Below are positions 27,548-35,756 of a stretch of 64,000 bases of DNA, piece by piece. The stretch is from Lysobacter sp. Root690 (GTDB lineage Bacteria; Pseudomonadota; Gammaproteobacteria; Xanthomonadales; Xanthomonadaceae). The notes beneath the pieces are model-generated. The model did not search any database, was not told the origin of the DNA, and worked only from the letters and a program-made list of their open reading frames with translations. Numbering within the stretch: the first letter of the stretch is position 1; each line of letters opens with the position of its first letter. Location of the stretch: assembly GCF_001427785.1 (NCBI RefSeq), contig NZ_LMHM01000001.1, positions 737,116 to 801,115 on the forward strand. Reading direction: 5' to 3'. The translations under genes and the position numbers were made by a program.

Positions 27548-27811
27548 ATGAAGGGATGGATTGCAAAAGGCGCCGTGTTGGCGGTGTTCGTGGGTGCGAT
27601 GGTGTCGGCCATGCCGGCCGCCGCGGAACCGACCTACGAATGCACGCTGGCGCACGAAGGCGAGTTGTTCCAGGTCGCGTACGATCACCCGGTCGATCCG
27701 GGCTACCTGTACCAATGCCGCGGCGCCAACTGGCGCCTGGTCGGAATCTGCAGCCAGAGCCAGGGTTGCCCGCCGGCGCCGGACCCGGGTGGTCCGATCG
27801 TGGAGATGTAA
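27548..27811 (+). CDS. Small secreted protein, 87 residues
   Basis: Signal peptide MKGWIAKGAVLAVFVGAMVS ending AAA, then a 60-residue mature peptide with four cysteines (YECTLAHEG, YLYQCRGANW, GICSQSQGCPP) and an acidic/proline C-terminus. The strong ribosome site GGAGGG eight bases upstream and the terminator just downstream argue it is a real, highly expressed monocistronic gene. Homology is not recognised; small disulfide-containing secreted proteins of this type are common in Lysobacter. It could be an inhibitor, bacteriocin-like peptide or envelope factor. Confidence 0.72.
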   Translation: MKGWIAKGAVLAVFVGAMVSAMPAAAEPTYECTLAHEGELFQVAYDHPVDPGYLYQCRGANWRLVGICSQSQGCPPAPDPGGPIVEM

Positions 27812-27845
27812 GGATTTCTCGCGTCCGACCGACGTGGCTATTCGA

Positions 27846-27876
27846 GGCGGGGCCCAGGCATGGGCCCCGCCTTTTT
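27846..27876 (+). terminator. Rho-independent terminator
   Basis: Eleven-bp stem GGCGGGGCCCA/TGGGCCCCGCC with a four-base loop and TTTTT, 35 bases after the small secreted-protein stop codon. Confidence 0.88.
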
Positions 27877-28018
27877 CATGCTCGCTCGGTGGCGATGCAT
27901 GGCGCATGCGCGGCGCCGCGTTCGATCCTGAATCGTCGATCGCGCGCGCCCTCAGCGTAAGTCCGCAGTAAGAAGGCGCCGGCAACACTGCGCGCCCCTC
28001 CCCCCATGAGTCCGGACC

Positions 28019-28822
28019 ATGCTGAAGTTCTTCCCGCTCGCCTTGTTGTTCGCCGCGCCCTCGATGGCGATGGCGCAATCCGCGACCAGCAGCGGCGACC
28101 TGCTCGCCGAGGAGGTCGACGATCGCTGGGATCTCGGCCTGGCGCTGTCGGTCAACGACAGTCCCTATGCCGGCGAGGATGTGCGCGCGCGGCCGTTTCC
28201 GCTGATCGGCTATGAAGGCGAGCGCCTGTTCTGGCGCGGCTTGTCGGGCGGCGTGCATGCCTTGCGCGGCGATGTCTTCAACCTCGACGTCATCGTGTCC
28301 GGCCGTTTCGACGGCTTCGACATCGACGACCTCGGCCGCCGCGAGTTGGCGGCGAACGGCGTCGACGCCGATCTGCTCGACGATCGCGACGACGGCTTCG
28401 ATGTCGGCCTCGCCGCCAGTTGGAAGGGACGCGCGGGAGAATTCAAACTGCGTGCATTGGCCGATGCCAGCGACACCCACGACGGCTACGAACTCGCCGC
28501 CGACTACGCCTACCCCGTTCATCTCGGCCGCACCACGCTGGTACCCAGCATCGGCGCGCGTTGGCTGTCCAAGGACCTGGCGAACTACTATTACGGCACC
28601 CTGGACAGCGAGGTCGCGCGCGGCGTGACCCTGTACCGGCCGGGATCGGCGGTCATTCCGCAAGTCGGCGTGGCGCTGTTGCGGCCGCTCGGCGAGAAAT
28701 GGCGGTTGTTCGGATCGATCGACTACAAGCTCCTGCCCGACGAGATCAAGGACAGCCCGCTGATCGATCCCGACGTCAGCGGCGAGGCCGGCCTCAAGAT
28801 CGGCATCAGCCGCGGTTTCTGA
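28019..28822 (+). CDS. MipA/OmpV outer-membrane protein
   Basis: 267-residue outer-membrane barrel of the MipA/OmpV family. Signal peptide ends AMAQ before SATSSGD; the body alternates barrel strands (WDLGLALSVNDSPYAGED, PLIGYEGERLFWRG, FDVGLAASWKG, LVPSIGARWLSKDLANYYYG) and ends VSGEAGLKIGISRGF with terminal Phe. In E. coli MipA bridges murein synthases and hydrolases; in other genera OmpV-like proteins are regulated by adjacent two-component systems and respond to salt or antibiotics. Here the next two genes are an OmpR-type regulator and its kinase in the same direction, 37 bases away, as in many proteobacteria. Confidence 0.9.
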   Translation: MLKFFPLALLFAAPSMAMAQSATSSGDLLAEEVDDRWDLGLALSVNDSPYAGEDVRARPFPLIGYEGERLFWRGLSGGVHALRGDVFNLDVIVSGRFDGFDIDDLGRRELAANGVDADLLDDRDDGFDVGLAASWKGRAGEFKLRALADASDTHDGYELAADYAYPVHLGRTTLVPSIGARWLSKDLANYYYGTLDSEVARGVTLYRPGSAVIPQVGVALLRPLGEKWRLFGSIDYKLLPDEIKDSPLIDPDVSGEAGLKIGISRGF

Positions 28823-28859
28823 GCTATCGAGCGTCGCCCACGCCCCTGTCGGAAAGCCC

Positions 28860-29570
28860 ATGTCGCCAAGCACCCGCAAACTGCATCACCGGATCGCGCT
28901 GGTCGAAGACCACGCGCGCCTGGCCGATCTGGTGACGCGCGGCCTGGTCGGCGCGGGCATCGCGGTCGACACCTTCGCCACGCTCGAATCGGCCTGGCAC
29001 GGCATCGGCGAGCGCGAATACGCGGTCGCGGTGATCGATCGCGGCATGCCCGACGGCGACGGGCTCGGCCTGGTGCGGCGCATGCGCGACGCGCGGATGC
29101 TGACGCCGTGCCTGATGCTGACCGCGCGCGATGCCTTGCGCGATCGCGTCGACGGATTGGACGCGGGCGCCGACGACTACCTCGCCAAGCCCTTCGCCAT
29201 GGAGGAACTGATCGCGCGCGTGCGCGCCCTGATGCGCCGGCCGGCGCAGATCAGCGACACGCGGCTGTCGTACCACGGCGTCAGCGTGCAACCCGAAGCC
29301 GGCCACATGCTGTGCGGCGACCAGCACGTGAGCCTGGCGCCGGCGGAGCTGCAGATCATGATCTGCCTGTTGCGCGCCGGCGGTCAGGCGGTGCGCCGGG
29401 CGACCCTGGAAGCGGCCGCCTGGGGCGTCGGCGAAGCGGTCACGCCGAACGCGTTCGACGTCGCCCTGCACCGCTTGCGCAAGAAACTCGCCGCGATCGA
29501 CGCCGACCTGGCCCTGGTCAACCTGCGCAGTTACGGCTACGCGTTGAAGGCCGGCGATGCTGCCGCGTAG
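28860..29570 (+). CDS. OmpR/PhoB-type response regulator
   Basis: 236 residues. The receiver domain has acidic ED (residues 16-17), phospho-acceptor Asp60 (VIDRGMPDGDG), Thr in LMLTARD and Lys in DYLAKPF. The C-terminal winged helix follows (about 130-235: VSLAPAELQIMICLL, ALHRLRKKLAAIDADLALVN, LRSYGYAL). It overlaps the kinase gene by 14 bases and follows the MipA-like gene, which is the probable target. Confidence 0.93.
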   Translation: MSPSTRKLHHRIALVEDHARLADLVTRGLVGAGIAVDTFATLESAWHGIGEREYAVAVIDRGMPDGDGLGLVRRMRDARMLTPCLMLTARDALRDRVDGLDAGADDYLAKPFAMEELIARVRALMRRPAQISDTRLSYHGVSVQPEAGHMLCGDQHVSLAPAELQIMICLLRAGGQAVRRATLEAAAWGVGEAVTPNAFDVALHRLRKKLAAIDADLALVNLRSYGYALKAGDAAA

Positions 29571-30930
29571 CCTCACCGCGCGGCTGATGCTCGCCAGCCT
29601 GGGCGGGCTGCTCGCGGCCGCGATCGCGGCCGCGGCGTTCGTCTGGCTGCAGTTCTGGCCCGCCTCGCCCGCCAGCATGGTGCGCGCGGAACTGCGCGGC
29701 GAACTTGGCGATATCGAGGAAGCATTCCGGGTCGATGCGGGCGGACGCGCCCGCGTCGTGCTCGATCATTACGACGCGGCTACCTACGACGCCATGACCA
29801 AGGATGCCGCCTACCTCGTATTGAACGATGCGGGCGATGAAGTTGCCCGAAGCATCGACGGCCCCGCGCTCGCAGGTCTGCGCGCGGCGCCGCGCGGCGC
29901 GCGCGCGCTCACCTTGCCCGGCGGCGACGCGACGGTGCGCTTGCAGGTCGGCGAACTCCATGCGACGCGCGAAGGCCATCGCTATCTCATCCGCATCGCC
30001 CGCAGCGAGCGCCTCGTCGTCACGCTCAACACCTTCGCCGGCGAGAAATTCCTGCGCGGCGCGATGGTCACGGCGGGGTTCGCCTTGTGCACCTTCGCCC
30101 TGGTGGTCTACTTCACGATCCGTCGCATGGTCCGGCCGCTGCGGCGCGCATCGGCGGTGGCCGCGCGGCTGGAACCGGGCAACATGTCCGAACGCCTGCG
30201 CACCACGGGCGTGCCGAACGAAATCGTGCCGCTGATCGACGCCTTCAACTCCGCCCTGGGCCGGCTGGAGCGCGGCTTCCGCGTGCAGCAGGATTTCCTG
30301 GCCTCGGCCGCGCACGAACTCAAGACCCCGCTGGCGCTGCTACAGGCCGAGATCGAACTGGGCGGCGCCGCCGACAAGAACGCGCTGCTGCGCGACACCG
30401 CGCAGATGGCGCGCATCGTGCATCAACTGTTGCATCTGGCCGAAGTCAGCGAAGGCCATAACTACCGCTTCGAACCTGTGCAACTGCAGACCGAGATCGG
30501 CGAGGCCGTCGATTATCTGCAGCGCCTGGCCGCGCAACGCGGGGTGTCGCTGCGGCTGGACGGCGCAGCCAGCGACAACGCAGTCGAAGCGGACCGCGGC
30601 GCGGTATTCGTGCTGGCGAAGAACCTGCTCGAAAACGCATTGCATCACTCGCCTCCCGGCTCGACCGTGCACGTGCGGGTCGAGCCGGACGGCTTCTGGG
30701 TGCAAGACCAAGGACGCGGCGTGGCGCCCGAGAACATCCCGCACCTGTTCGAACGGTTCTGGCGCGCCGACAAACAGAACAGCGACGGCGCCGGGCTCGG
30801 CCTGGCGATCTGCGAGGAGATCTGCCGGGCGCATGGTTGGCGGATTCGCTACGAAGATGCGGGTGCGGGCGCGAGCGCGACTGGCGCGCGCTTCGTCGTG
30901 ACGACTGTGACGGATGGAGCGCTGGATTAG
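29557..30930 (+). CDS. HAMP-domain sensor histidine kinase
   Basis: 457-residue inner-membrane kinase. Two transmembrane segments (about 8-36 and 168-190) flank a 130-residue periplasmic sensor; a HAMP segment (RRMVRPLRRASAVAARLEPG) follows, then the H-box SAAHELKTPLALL with His253, N-box NLLENALHHSP, G1 DQGRGV and G2 GAGLGLAI. The architecture is the QseC/TctE-like type. Translation is coupled to the response regulator. The periplasmic ligand is not known; association with MipA suggests envelope or murein stress. Confidence 0.93.
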   Translation: MLPRSLTARLMLASLGGLLAAAIAAAAFVWLQFWPASPASMVRAELRGELGDIEEAFRVDAGGRARVVLDHYDAATYDAMTKDAAYLVLNDAGDEVARSIDGPALAGLRAAPRGARALTLPGGDATVRLQVGELHATREGHRYLIRIARSERLVVTLNTFAGEKFLRGAMVTAGFALCTFALVVYFTIRRMVRPLRRASAVAARLEPGNMSERLRTTGVPNEIVPLIDAFNSALGRLERGFRVQQDFLASAAHELKTPLALLQAEIELGGAADKNALLRDTAQMARIVHQLLHLAEVSEGHNYRFEPVQLQTEIGEAVDYLQRLAAQRGVSLRLDGAASDNAVEADRGAVFVLAKNLLENALHHSPPGSTVHVRVEPDGFWVQDQGRGVAPENIPHLFERFWRADKQNSDGAGLGLAICEEICRAHGWRIRYEDAGAGASATGARFVVTTVTDGALD

Positions 30931-31087
30931 CGGACCTCGCGACTGATGCGCAACGCCGCGATTCGGAAAGCATGCGGGATTGTCGACGACACGAGCTTGC
31001 CATCATTCGGCCCGCGATATTCACTCGCGCGCCTTACGGTCGTGGCTTGCGTCCATCCGGCAATGCCGGCTGCCGCGATCCCCAGCC

Positions 31088-31429
31088 CTACTTCTTCCCC
31101 GCCGACAGCGGCTCGCCTTCGTCGTCATAGGCCGGCGGCGAATAAAAATTCACCGTCTTCAGCGCGGTCCGGCCAGTGTTTCGTATCTCATGCCGCTCAC
31201 CGCGTTCGATCACGATCAAACTGCCGGGCCCGAGCCGCTGGCGATGGCCTTCGACGATCGCCACACCACTGCCCGCGACCACATACAGCCACTGGTCCGC
31301 GCCGCGATGGCGATTGTCGGGCCCGCCCTCGCTGTCGCCCGGCGCGATGACCATCTCCGCCGCCTGCACCCGACGCACCTGAAACGCAACCCGAAAGCCC
31401 TTCCCGAAACGGAATCGCTTGTGCTTCAT
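31088..31429 (-). CDS. Small cupin-domain protein
   Basis: 113-residue single-domain cupin. Motif 1 is visible as HRGADQWLYVVAGSGVAIVEG and motif 2 as LGPGSLIVIERGERHEIRN, giving possible His/Glu/His metal ligands. I chose the ATG at 31429, which has GGAG seven bases upstream; another ATG at 31441 lacks a ribosome site. Such proteins act as small isomerases, dioxygenases or sugar-binding sensors; none can be assigned here. Confidence 0.8.
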   Translation of the reverse strand: MKHKRFRFGKGFRVAFQVRRVQAAEMVIAPGDSEGGPDNRHRGADQWLYVVAGSGVAIVEGHRQRLGPGSLIVIERGERHEIRNTGRTALKTVNFYSPPAYDDEGEPLSAGKK

Positions 31430-31677
31430 GCCCGACTCCATCGATCGTGGATCGCGGCCAGAATGCGCGGCGCGACGTTAACGCCGCACGCAGGGGATGT
31501 GAAGAAGCGCGCGGAGGTTTTTCATGGCCGGTCTGGACCATGTTCGGCCGCCACGATCGGAACAGAGGATTTTTTGCATTCTGGCAATCCGCCGCGCATG
31601 GGCGGACGTCGCGTTCAAGGCTGACGCCGGACGCCAGCCGGACCTAAGAACGCCGTCAGCTCAATCGCCTTCCAGCC

Positions 31678-32004
31678 TCACTTGACGAACTGCATCTCGA
31701 GTAACGCACCGGTCTTTACATCGACCCGGGCGATATAGCCCACATCGAGATAGAAGCTCAAAGGATCCTCGCCCGCGATGCTGTACATCACCAGATGGTC
31801 GTCGTCGCGTGGGAAATGCGCCAGGTCGAGATCGCTCCAAAGCACGGTGCGATCCAGGTCGAGCGCGAGAATGGAGGGTTCTCCTTCGTCGGGCAGGAAC
31901 GTCACGATCACCGTATCGCCGATCAGTGCCGCATCGTGAATGTGTCGACCGAAGTCCCACTCGCTGCCGTTGACGATGATGGTTCTTCTGATGGGGATCT
32001 TCAT
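31678..32004 (-). CDS. Hypothetical protein, 108 residues
   Basis: A soluble beta-rich protein starting MKIPIRRTIIVNGSEWDFGR, with TVIVTFLPDEGEPSILALDL, DHLVMYSIAGEDPLSFYLDV and KTGALLEMQFVK. It has no signal peptide or membrane segment and contains no cysteine. An in-frame ATG at 32019 adds five residues. It resembles small immunity-like or uncharacterised beta-propeller-blade proteins, but no family is recognised. Codon composition is slightly less GC-extreme than neighbours. Confidence 0.55.
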   Translation of the reverse strand: MKIPIRRTIIVNGSEWDFGRHIHDAALIGDTVIVTFLPDEGEPSILALDLDRTVLWSDLDLAHFPRDDDHLVMYSIAGEDPLSFYLDVGYIARVDVKTGALLEMQFVK

Positions 32005-32219
32005 GCTGGGCCTGTCCATGGATGGCTGGCGCGGGAGCTGCGTCGCCGACGAATGCGCTCCACAATCGTAGTTCACTGATGGCCGAAGTACGGCGATTTA
32101 GAGCGAACTCTCCCACACCGGCGCCGCGCGCGGCCGCACCGTGCACCGGCCGCCAGTCCACGCGACCCAAGCCGTGGGCCGTGCTACAAATAGCCATCAT
32201 CCGGCGCAAAGGACCCGCC

Positions 32220-32678
32220 ATGGCCCGCTATCCCAGGATCGACCAACCCTGCCCGCTCGACGCGACGGCCCGCAGCCGCATCGACGGCCACTGCGGCCAG
32301 TGCGGCAAGACCGTGTATTGCCTGGACGCGAACAGCGATGCCGAGCGCGCGGCATTGTTGCGGCAAGCCGGCGGCCCGATCTGCGTTTCGTATCGATTGG
32401 CGATGGGCACGGCCTTGGCCCTGGCGATCGCCGCGCCAGCCGCAGCCACTTCGGTGGACGCCAATGCAGCAGCCGCATCGTCGCAGGCCGCGCCCCTGAC
32501 TTCGCCCAATGCCGCGTCGCAGAGGCAAACGCCGGTAGCGCCCGAGACGCAGGTCGAGCCCGACCTGCGGATGGTGTTCGTCGGCGGCATCAGCCGGCCC
32601 GACGAAGCCGAATGGATCGACGAGGATCACGAGCTGCCGGAGTTGCCGATGCGGCGCGACCCGCCGCCGCGCGAATAG
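32220..32678 (+). CDS. Small Cys-rich N-terminal protein with membrane segment
   Basis: 152 residues. The first 55 contain two Cys clusters, CPLDATARSRIDGHCGQCGK then VYCLD, spaced like a zinc ribbon, followed by one hydrophobic segment (YRLAMGTALALAIAAPAAAT) and a Ser/Ala/Pro-rich acidic tail ending DPPPRE. The layout implies a cytosolic zinc knuckle tethered to the membrane with the tail outside. The ribosome site AAAGGA lies 5-10 bases upstream. No characterised homologue is known to me. Confidence 0.65.
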   Translation: MARYPRIDQPCPLDATARSRIDGHCGQCGKTVYCLDANSDAERAALLRQAGGPICVSYRLAMGTALALAIAAPAAATSVDANAAAASSQAAPLTSPNAASQRQTPVAPETQVEPDLRMVFVGGISRPDEAEWIDEDHELPELPMRRDPPPRE

Positions 32679-32691
32679 GCGCTCGCGACAC

Positions 32692-33528
32692 TCAGTTCGC
32701 GGCGCGGTCCTCGTCCAATACCCCGAACGCATCCTCGATACGCAGGCCGGCGATGGCCTGCATCGCTCCGCGCAGACTGTCCGGATCGCCATCGCCGACC
32801 ACCAACGCAAGGTGGCCGGCGTCGAATTCGCCCATACCGGCGTCGTAACTGACCCAGCGTTCCCCGTTCCAGGCCTGCACCCACATATGCGGCCCGAACG
32901 CGTTAGTGCGGCCGACGAAGCGACTGCCGTAGGCCAGGCCGGCGACCACCCGAGTCGGTATGCCGCGCGCCCGTGCGGCCGCGGCGAGCAACAGCGCGTA
33001 CTCGGTGCAATCGCCTTCGCGCCGCGCCAAGGCTTCGCGCGCGCTGTGGTAACCGCTGTAGACCACGGGTCCGGATAGATGCGCCTGCACCGCCGCAACC
33101 AGGCGGCGCATGCGTGCGTCGACGCTGCCGCCTCCGGCGGCACGGGCGAAACCCGCCACCGCGCGGTCGTCGCTTTGCAACCACGGCGTGGGCGCGAGGT
33201 AACTCCTCAGCGCTTGCGCGTCGGGCGCGGTTTCGCCGCCGCAATCCTTACAGACGGTCACCTCCAGCCCATCGGACCTGCGCACCGCGGATTGCTCGCC
33301 GGTCCGCGGCCACAACCAGCCCACCGCTCCATCGCGCTCGCCGAGCCGGTAACGGATGGTGCCGTGACGCGCCGCCGGCGACAGCCGGTACGGCGACGGC
33401 ACCAACACCGCCTGGATCTGCGCCTTGAGCTCGAGCTCGGACGCGGCGCTATCCGCGGCGTCGGCTTCGCGCACCCAGCCTGAACACAGGAGCAGCCACG
33501 CGCATAGCAGAATTCGTTTCGATTTCAT
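32692..33528 (-). CDS. Exported transglutaminase-like protein
   Basis: 278 residues with a signal peptide (MKSKRILLCAWLLLCSGW). The C-terminal half has the transglutaminase/protease core: Cys in REGDCTEYALLLAAAARARG, His in FGPHMWVQAWNG and Asp in WVSYDAGMG. Such bacterial proteins are peptidases or cross-link-forming enzymes of the periplasm; the substrate is unknown. An N-terminal 110-residue part precedes the core (IRYRLGERDGAVGWLWPRTG). The start at 33528 has GGAAG about eight bases upstream. The gene stands apart from neighbours, convergent with the zinc-ribbon-like gene. Confidence 0.8.
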   Translation of the reverse strand: MKSKRILLCAWLLLCSGWVREADAADSAASELELKAQIQAVLVPSPYRLSPAARHGTIRYRLGERDGAVGWLWPRTGEQSAVRRSDGLEVTVCKDCGGETAPDAQALRSYLAPTPWLQSDDRAVAGFARAAGGGSVDARMRRLVAAVQAHLSGPVVYSGYHSAREALARREGDCTEYALLLAAAARARGIPTRVVAGLAYGSRFVGRTNAFGPHMWVQAWNGERWVSYDAGMGEFDAGHLALVVGDGDPDSLRGAMQAIAGLRIEDAFGVLDEDRAAN

Positions 33529-33580
33529 GCACCGTCTTCCCAGCGTTCTGGTTATCTCCAGCCTGAGCGCGCCCACCGTC

Positions 33581-34585
33581 TCACGCCGCGGGCGCGGCGG
33601 TCGACCCACGCAGCATCAAGCTGAAATCCAGTGTCTGTTGATGCGGCACTTCCACGGCCTCGATGATGGCGAGCAGCAGGTGGACGGCGCGTACGCCGAT
33701 CTCGCGCATCGGCTGACTGATCGTCGTCAGCGGCGGGGTGAGATAGCGCGACGATTCCAGATCGTCGAAACCGACGATCGAAAAATCCTGCGGCACGCGG
33801 ATGGCCAGATCCCTGCACGCGGCGAGAACGCCCAGTGCCATCTGATCGCTAAAACAGAACGCGGCGGTCGGCGCGGATGCCTGGCTCAGCAGTTTTTTGG
33901 CAGCCACATAGCCCGATTCAACCGAAAAGTCGCCCGGGGCGATCGTCAGCAGACGTAAACGACCCTTCGCTCTGGCCGCGGCTTTGGCGCCTTCCAGCCG
34001 TTGTCGATGCAAGGGATTGTCGGGCGGACCGCCCACCACCGCGATCCGCTCGTGCCCCAATCCATACAGATGCTCCATCGCGACGCGCGCAGCGGCGGCG
34101 TTGTCGATGTGGACGCTGGGAATGCCCAGCGCCGGGTCGAACTCGCATCCGTTGACCACCGGCGCGGTAGCGCCCAGCCGCTTGACGATCTCCTGCGCCG
34201 TCGGCGGAAGCCGATGGCCCAGCACGATCAAGCCGTCCGCTTCGTTGCGGGGAAGCATCTGCGCGTAGCGCTCTTCGCGCTCCGGTCGGTTCTGGGTATC
34301 GCCGAGCAGGACGGCGTAGTCGGCGGCCTGCGCCGCTTCTTCCGCGCCCTTGAGGATCTGCGCGAAGAACGGATTGGCGATGTCCGGAACCGTGACCAGG
34401 ATCTTGCCGCTGCGCTGGGTCTTGAGCGTCCTGGCCACCGTGTTGGGGACATACGACAGCGCGGCGGCCGCCTCCTCGATGCGCTTGCGCGTGGCCGGCA
34501 ACACCTTGTCCGGGCGGGAGAGCGCGCGCGACACGGTGCCGGCCGAGACACCGACGTGTTTAGCGATGTCGTAGATGGTCGCCAT
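33581..34585 (-). CDS. LacI family repressor of the 3-keto-glycoside locus
   Basis: 334 residues: N-terminal LacI helix-turn-helix (ATIYDIAKHVGVSAGTVSRA) with hinge RTLKTQRS, then a periplasmic-binding-protein-like sugar-sensing domain (ILVTVPDIANPFFAQILKG, VVGGPPDNPLHRQRLEGAK). It is divergent from the isomerase gene at 34677, and the palindrome TGCAATCGATTGCA lies between them. The same palindrome occurs at 43553, heading the opposite operon. Together these imply this repressor controls both operons and itself; the inducer is probably a glycoside or a 3-keto-sugar breakdown product. Family role is well established; the inducer is inference. Confidence 0.92.
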   Translation of the reverse strand: MATIYDIAKHVGVSAGTVSRALSRPDKVLPATRKRIEEAAAALSYVPNTVARTLKTQRSGKILVTVPDIANPFFAQILKGAEEAAQAADYAVLLGDTQNRPEREERYAQMLPRNEADGLIVLGHRLPPTAQEIVKRLGATAPVVNGCEFDPALGIPSVHIDNAAAARVAMEHLYGLGHERIAVVGGPPDNPLHRQRLEGAKAAARAKGRLRLLTIAPGDFSVESGYVAAKKLLSQASAPTAAFCFSDQMALGVLAACRDLAIRVPQDFSIVGFDDLESSRYLTPPLTTISQPMREIGVRAVHLLLAIIEAVEVPHQQTLDFSLMLRGSTAAPAA

Positions 34586-34648
34586 GACTCAACCGCGGGT
34601 CCTGCGATGCAGTGCACAACGCGTGTCCCGGGGACCCCATGCTAGGAT

Positions 34649-34662
34649 TGCAATCGATTGCA
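34649..34662. promoter_or_regulatory. LacI operator, left operon
   Basis: Perfect 14-bp palindrome TGCAATCGATTGCA with central CG, the standard geometry of a LacI-family site. It directly follows a -10-like TAGGAT (34643-34648) and ends 14 bases before the GTG of the isomerase gene. An identical copy is at 43553-43566. Confidence 0.78.
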
Positions 34663-34676
34663 TTGGGCGGATTACC

Positions 34677-35729
34677 GTGAAAACACTCAAGGGTCCAGCG
34701 CTGTTCCTCGCGCAGTTCATCGATGACAAGCCTCCGTTCGATCGGTTGGACACGTTGGCCGAGTGGGCGGCCGGGCTTGGCTATTCTGGGGTACAAGTGC
34801 CGACCAGCGCGCCCCACCTCTTCGATCTCGCCCAGGCCGCGCGCAGCCAGGCCTACTGCGACGATATCGCCGCCACCCTGGCGCGGCACGGCATCCAGAT
34901 CACCGAGCTGTCCACGCACCTGCAAGGTCAGCTGGTCGCCGTCCATCCAGCCTACGACATCTTGTTCGACGGTTTCGCTCCGCCGGAAAAACGCGGCGAT
35001 CCGGCCGCGCGGCAAGCCTGGGCGGTCGAACAGCTGACACTGGCGGCCAAGGCCAGTCAACGCCTGGGACTCAGCGCGCATGCGACGTTTTCCGGCGCGC
35101 TGGCCTGGCCTTACTTCTATCCCTGGCCGCAGCGACCGAACGGATTGGTGGAGGAAGCCTTCGCCGAACTCGGTCGCCGCTGGCGCCCCATCCTCGACGC
35201 CTTCGACGACTGCGGCGTGGATGTGTGCTACGAGATCCATCCGGGCGAAGACCTGCACGACGGCGCGACCTTCGAGCGATTCCTCGACGTCGTCGATCAG
35301 CATCCGCGCGCGAAGATCCTGTACGACCCCAGCCATCTGTTGCTGCAGCAGATGGATTACCTGGGCTTCATCGACCGCTATCACGAGCGGATCGGCATCT
35401 TTCACGTCAAGGACGCCGAATACCGCGCCAGTGCGCGCAGCGGCGTGTATGGCGGCTACGAGAACTGGATCGATCGTCCCGGACGATTCCGCTCGCTGGG
35501 CGATGGCCAGATCGATTTCAAGGCGATCTTCTCCAAGCTGGCCCAGTACGACTTCCCCGGCTGGGCGGTACTGGAATGGGAGTGCTGCCTGAAGCATCCC
35601 GAAGATGGCGCGCGCGAGGGAGCCGCCTTCATCCGCGACCACCTCATTCGCGTCACCGAGCGCGCATTCGACGATTTCGCCGACAGCGGCGCCAGTGCGG
35701 AAACGATGCGCGGCATGCTGGGGATTTGA
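34677..35729 (+). CDS. Sugar phosphate isomerase/epimerase family TIM barrel
   Basis: 350-residue cytosolic protein of the AP-endonuclease-2/sugar isomerase family. Metal-ligand phrases are YEIHPGEDLHDG (Glu, His), YDPSHLL (Asp, His), FHVKDAEY (His) and VLEWECCL (Glu). I chose the GTG at 34677 (VKTLKGPALFLAQFIDD) because the frame upstream of it runs through the operator and into the repressor promoter; GGGCGGA precedes it. Members isomerise or epimerise sugars, or in 3-keto-glycoside pathways act on keto-sugars by Mn/Co-assisted enolisation. It leads an operon with permease, Gfo/Idh/MocA enzyme, a second exported family member and cytochrome c. Confidence 0.88.
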   Translation: MKTLKGPALFLAQFIDDKPPFDRLDTLAEWAAGLGYSGVQVPTSAPHLFDLAQAARSQAYCDDIAATLARHGIQITELSTHLQGQLVAVHPAYDILFDGFAPPEKRGDPAARQAWAVEQLTLAAKASQRLGLSAHATFSGALAWPYFYPWPQRPNGLVEEAFAELGRRWRPILDAFDDCGVDVCYEIHPGEDLHDGATFERFLDVVDQHPRAKILYDPSHLLLQQMDYLGFIDRYHERIGIFHVKDAEYRASARSGVYGGYENWIDRPGRFRSLGDGQIDFKAIFSKLAQYDFPGWAVLEWECCLKHPEDGAREGAAFIRDHLIRVTERAFDDFADSGASAETMRGMLGI

Positions 35730-35756
35730 TCCGACACCGACCTGGGAGGGGAAGTC

